In this document: positions 5,560-6,668 of the stretch, in pieces
How the letters are laid out: each line of letters begins with the position of its first letter
Position numbering within the stretch: position 1 is the stretch's first letter
NCBI GenBank assembly: GCA_016193545.1
Contig: JACPSA010000090.1
Location: 1-6,668 of the forward strand
Length of the DNA: 6,668 nucleotides
From: Chloroflexota bacterium
GTDB taxonomy: Bacteria; Chloroflexota; Dehalococcoidia; Dehalococcoidales; UBA2162
Direction: 5' to 3'
Notes under the pieces: model-generated
Seen by the model: only the letters and a program-made list of their open reading frames with translations
Database searches by the model: none
Told to the model about the DNA's origin: nothing
Translations under genes and position numbers: made by a program

Positions 5560-5768
5560 GGATTAAATGGCGACCTTACTGCCGGCTATCCTGGTGAATG
5601 AATCCCGGGTTTAGCTATCACCATCACCGGAATATACTGCCTTCGCCACGGTAGATTGGTGGGCACTACGAGCGTCATGACGCAACTGCATCAGCGGACC
5701 CGGACAACTAGAAATCCGGGTGGGCAATCCAGCCTGCCATACCCGAACTATTTCCAGATATCAAAGCT
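5560..5768 (+). other. Structured non-coding leader or regulatory region upstream of etfB
   Basis: No convincing gene is present. The stretch holds several inverted repeats. The first is an interrupted stem of CCGG and TGGTGA (5582-5585, 5592-5597) with TCACCA and CCGG (5618-5623, 5627-5630). The second is ACCCGGA/TCCGGGT (5698-5704 with 5715-5721), a perfect 7-base stem. The third is GGGT-GGCA with TGCC-ACCC (5718-5721, 5723-5726, 5735-5738, 5741-5744), which shares bases 5718-5721 with the second and so cannot form at the same time. A direct repeat TACTGCC is at 5577-5583 and 5635-5641. I cannot match it to a known riboswitch class by its motifs. Confidence 0.4.
5672..5683. promoter_or_regulatory. 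Perfect 12-base palindrome, possible operator
   Basis: GCGTCATGACGC is fully self-complementary with no spacer. It lies between the two divergent transcription units, 136 bases before etfB. Such a site suits a dimeric regulator, but no regulator gene is in the window to pair it with. Confidence 0.4.
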
Positions 5769-5796
5769 TTCACGCCCTAAAAACGTGATTTAAAAT
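5769..5796 (+). promoter_or_regulatory. Candidate proximal promoter of etfB
   Basis: TTCACG at 5769-5774 (4 of 6 of the -35 consensus) and TAAAAT at 5791-5796 (5 of 6 of the -10 consensus) are 16 bases apart. Start of transcription would fall near 5803, just ahead of the ribosome site. An inverted repeat TCACG/CGTGA (5770-5774 with 5784-5788) lies across the -35 and spacer, where a bound regulator would block polymerase. Confidence 0.42.
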
Positions 5797-5807
5797 AGAG
5801 ACACAAG

Positions 5808-5815
5808 AAGGAGGT
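5808..5815 (+). promoter_or_regulatory. Near-ideal ribosome binding site of etfB
   Basis: AAGGAGGT matches the anti-Shine-Dalgarno core fully and sits 4 bases ahead of GTG 5820. It decides the start: an in-frame GTG at 5814 overlaps this site and is too close to be used. Confidence 0.88.
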
Positions 5816-5819
5816 GGAG

Positions 5820-6668
5820 GTGAATTATATAGTCTTGGTCAAACAGGTACCTGATATCAAGAACATCCCTAATGAGGCCTGGGATTGGGAGAAAGGCACC
5901 CTGAAAAGAGGGCTACTGGATAACGTCTGCAATGAATTGGACAAACAGGCATTAGCCTTAGCCCTGAGGATGAAAGAGCAACATCCGGGGCAGATAGTCA
6001 GCCTGACCATGGGGCCGCCTTTTGCCGAAGAAGTGCTGCGGTATTCTTTATCTGTCGGCGCTGATATCGGCGTGCTGCTGACTGATAGAAAGCTCGGCGG
6101 TGCCGACACACCGGCAACCGCTCACCCGCTGGCCCAAGCCATAAAAAGGATTGAGAAAGAGATATTTAACGGCGACAAGAACTACATCATCGTCAGCGGT
6201 ATGCAGTCGGTCGATGGTGATACGGCTCAAGTCCCCCCTCAAATTGCCGAGGGGCTGGGTATAACCCACATTGCCTACGCCACCTCCTTTCACTTTGATA
6301 ACGGCAACCTGAATATCGACCGGATAACCAGGAGGGGTTCGGAAACGGTCAGCCCTACAGGTTACCCCTGCATGGTGACGGTTACCGAGTGGAGCAAACC
6401 ACTAAATGCCTTATTCAGCCGCACCAGGTGGGCATACTCCCAAAAAATCTACCAGTGGAGCGCGGCTGACGTCCAGGTTGATGAAGCACGCATCGGACTG
6501 GCCGGCTCCAGAACCAATGTCGTCAAGATATTCTCCCCGAGGGATGCCACCCAGAGAAATTGCGTCTTTGAGAATGACCTCGGGAAATTAGCCGCCATGC
6601 TAAAAGAAGCCTATGCCGGCAAGTTAGCGGGTACTAAAAAAGAAGATGGAGAAGAAAAAAAGCCAAAA
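5820..6668 (+). CDS. etfB: Electron transfer flavoprotein beta subunit (3' end outside window)
   Basis: The frame opens at GTG 5820 and stays open to the window end, 283 codons without a stop. The N-terminus MNYIVLVKQVPD has the KQVPD signature of EtfB. Family blocks follow in order: NELDKQALALAL at about 40-51, LTMGPPFAEEVLRYSLSVGAD at about 64-84, GGADTPATAHPLAQAI at about 93-108, then VSGMQSVDGDTAQVPPQIAE at about 123-142, whose DTAQV segment binds the adenine nucleotide (AMP, or the second FAD in bifurcating forms). A later ARIGLAGSRTNVVKIFSP element at about 225-242 matches the EtfB end. EtfB pairs with EtfA to carry electrons in the cytoplasm between dehydrogenases and quinone-linked or bifurcating partners. 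The protein is already longer than the usual 250-265 residues and finishes in a Lys/Glu-rich tail. The next gene is probably etfA. Whether it is a bifurcating type cannot be settled here. Confidence 0.93.
   Translation, partial: MNYIVLVKQVPDIKNIPNEAWDWEKGTLKRGLLDNVCNELDKQALALALRMKEQHPGQIVSLTMGPPFAEEVLRYSLSVGADIGVLLTDRKLGGADTPATAHPLAQAIKRIEKEIFNGDKNYIIVSGMQSVDGDTAQVPPQIAEGLGITHIAYATSFHFDNGNLNIDRITRRGSETVSPTGYPCMVTVTEWSKPLNALFSRTRWAYSQKIYQWSAADVQVDEARIGLAGSRTNVVKIFSPRDATQRNCVFENDLGKLAAMLKEAYAGKLAGTKKEDGEEKKPK

Noticed and set aside
5567..5614. A 15-codon reading frame (MATLLPAILVNESRV) just after the distal promoter, as a possible leader peptide.
   Set aside because: There is no Shine-Dalgarno ahead of the ATG, and the predicted transcript start near 5559 leaves only about 8 bases before it. 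The residues show no run of one amino acid of the kind used in attenuation.
5560..5744. The inverted repeats ahead of etfB as a miniature transposable element.
   Set aside because: I found no matching terminal inverted repeats at the edges and no flanking target duplication.
5825..6293. Two minus-strand frames opposite etfB.
   Set aside because: EtfB signature blocks lie in order along the plus strand through this whole stretch, so the opposite frames are by-products of its codon use.

Overview
The window looks like bacterial chromosome, most likely from an anaerobic Chloroflexota of the Dehalococcoidia type. That placement is inferred from gene content and protein character (a divergent YchF, an EtfB, a Gram-positive-like strong Shine-Dalgarno usage, and a compact type IV pilus cluster with fused PilM-PilN); no marker here proves it. 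I see no mobile element, CRISPR array or phage gene.

Left part, 1-3688, plus strand: the 3' end of a type IV pilus operon. It holds the tail of an unrecognised beta-rich protein, a PilO-like inner-membrane protein, a long protein that fuses a PilM-like cytoplasmic domain to a PilN-like membrane domain, and a PilT-family motor ATPase. Gaps are 16, 2 and 4 bases, so the genes are probably co-transcribed and translationally coupled. PilM, PilN and PilO normally form the inner-membrane alignment platform that links the cytoplasmic motors to the pilus; PilT powers pilus retraction. The fused protein has a duplicated PilN-like C-terminal domain and a PilM half with eroded nucleotide-binding motifs.

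Middle, 3689-5391: a strong stem-loop separates the pilus operon from a convergent minus-strand block. In minus-strand order the block is a 73-residue HEAT-like protein, a YchF-family P-loop NTPase with an altered P-loop, and a tRNA-Ala(UGC) with its own extended -10 promoter.

Right part, 5392-6668: a 428-base divergent intergenic region with promoter-like boxes facing both ways, a perfect 12-base palindrome and several hairpins, two of them mutually exclusive. It leads into the beta subunit of an electron transfer flavoprotein, which runs off the window end. Its usual partner etfA would be expected beyond the edge.

The most unusual items are the PilM-PilN fusion with tandem PilN domains, the Lys-to-Arg change in the YchF P-loop, and the structured leader upstream of etfB. 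I did not find an obviously new multi-gene system; the pilus platform is an unusual version of a known machine.
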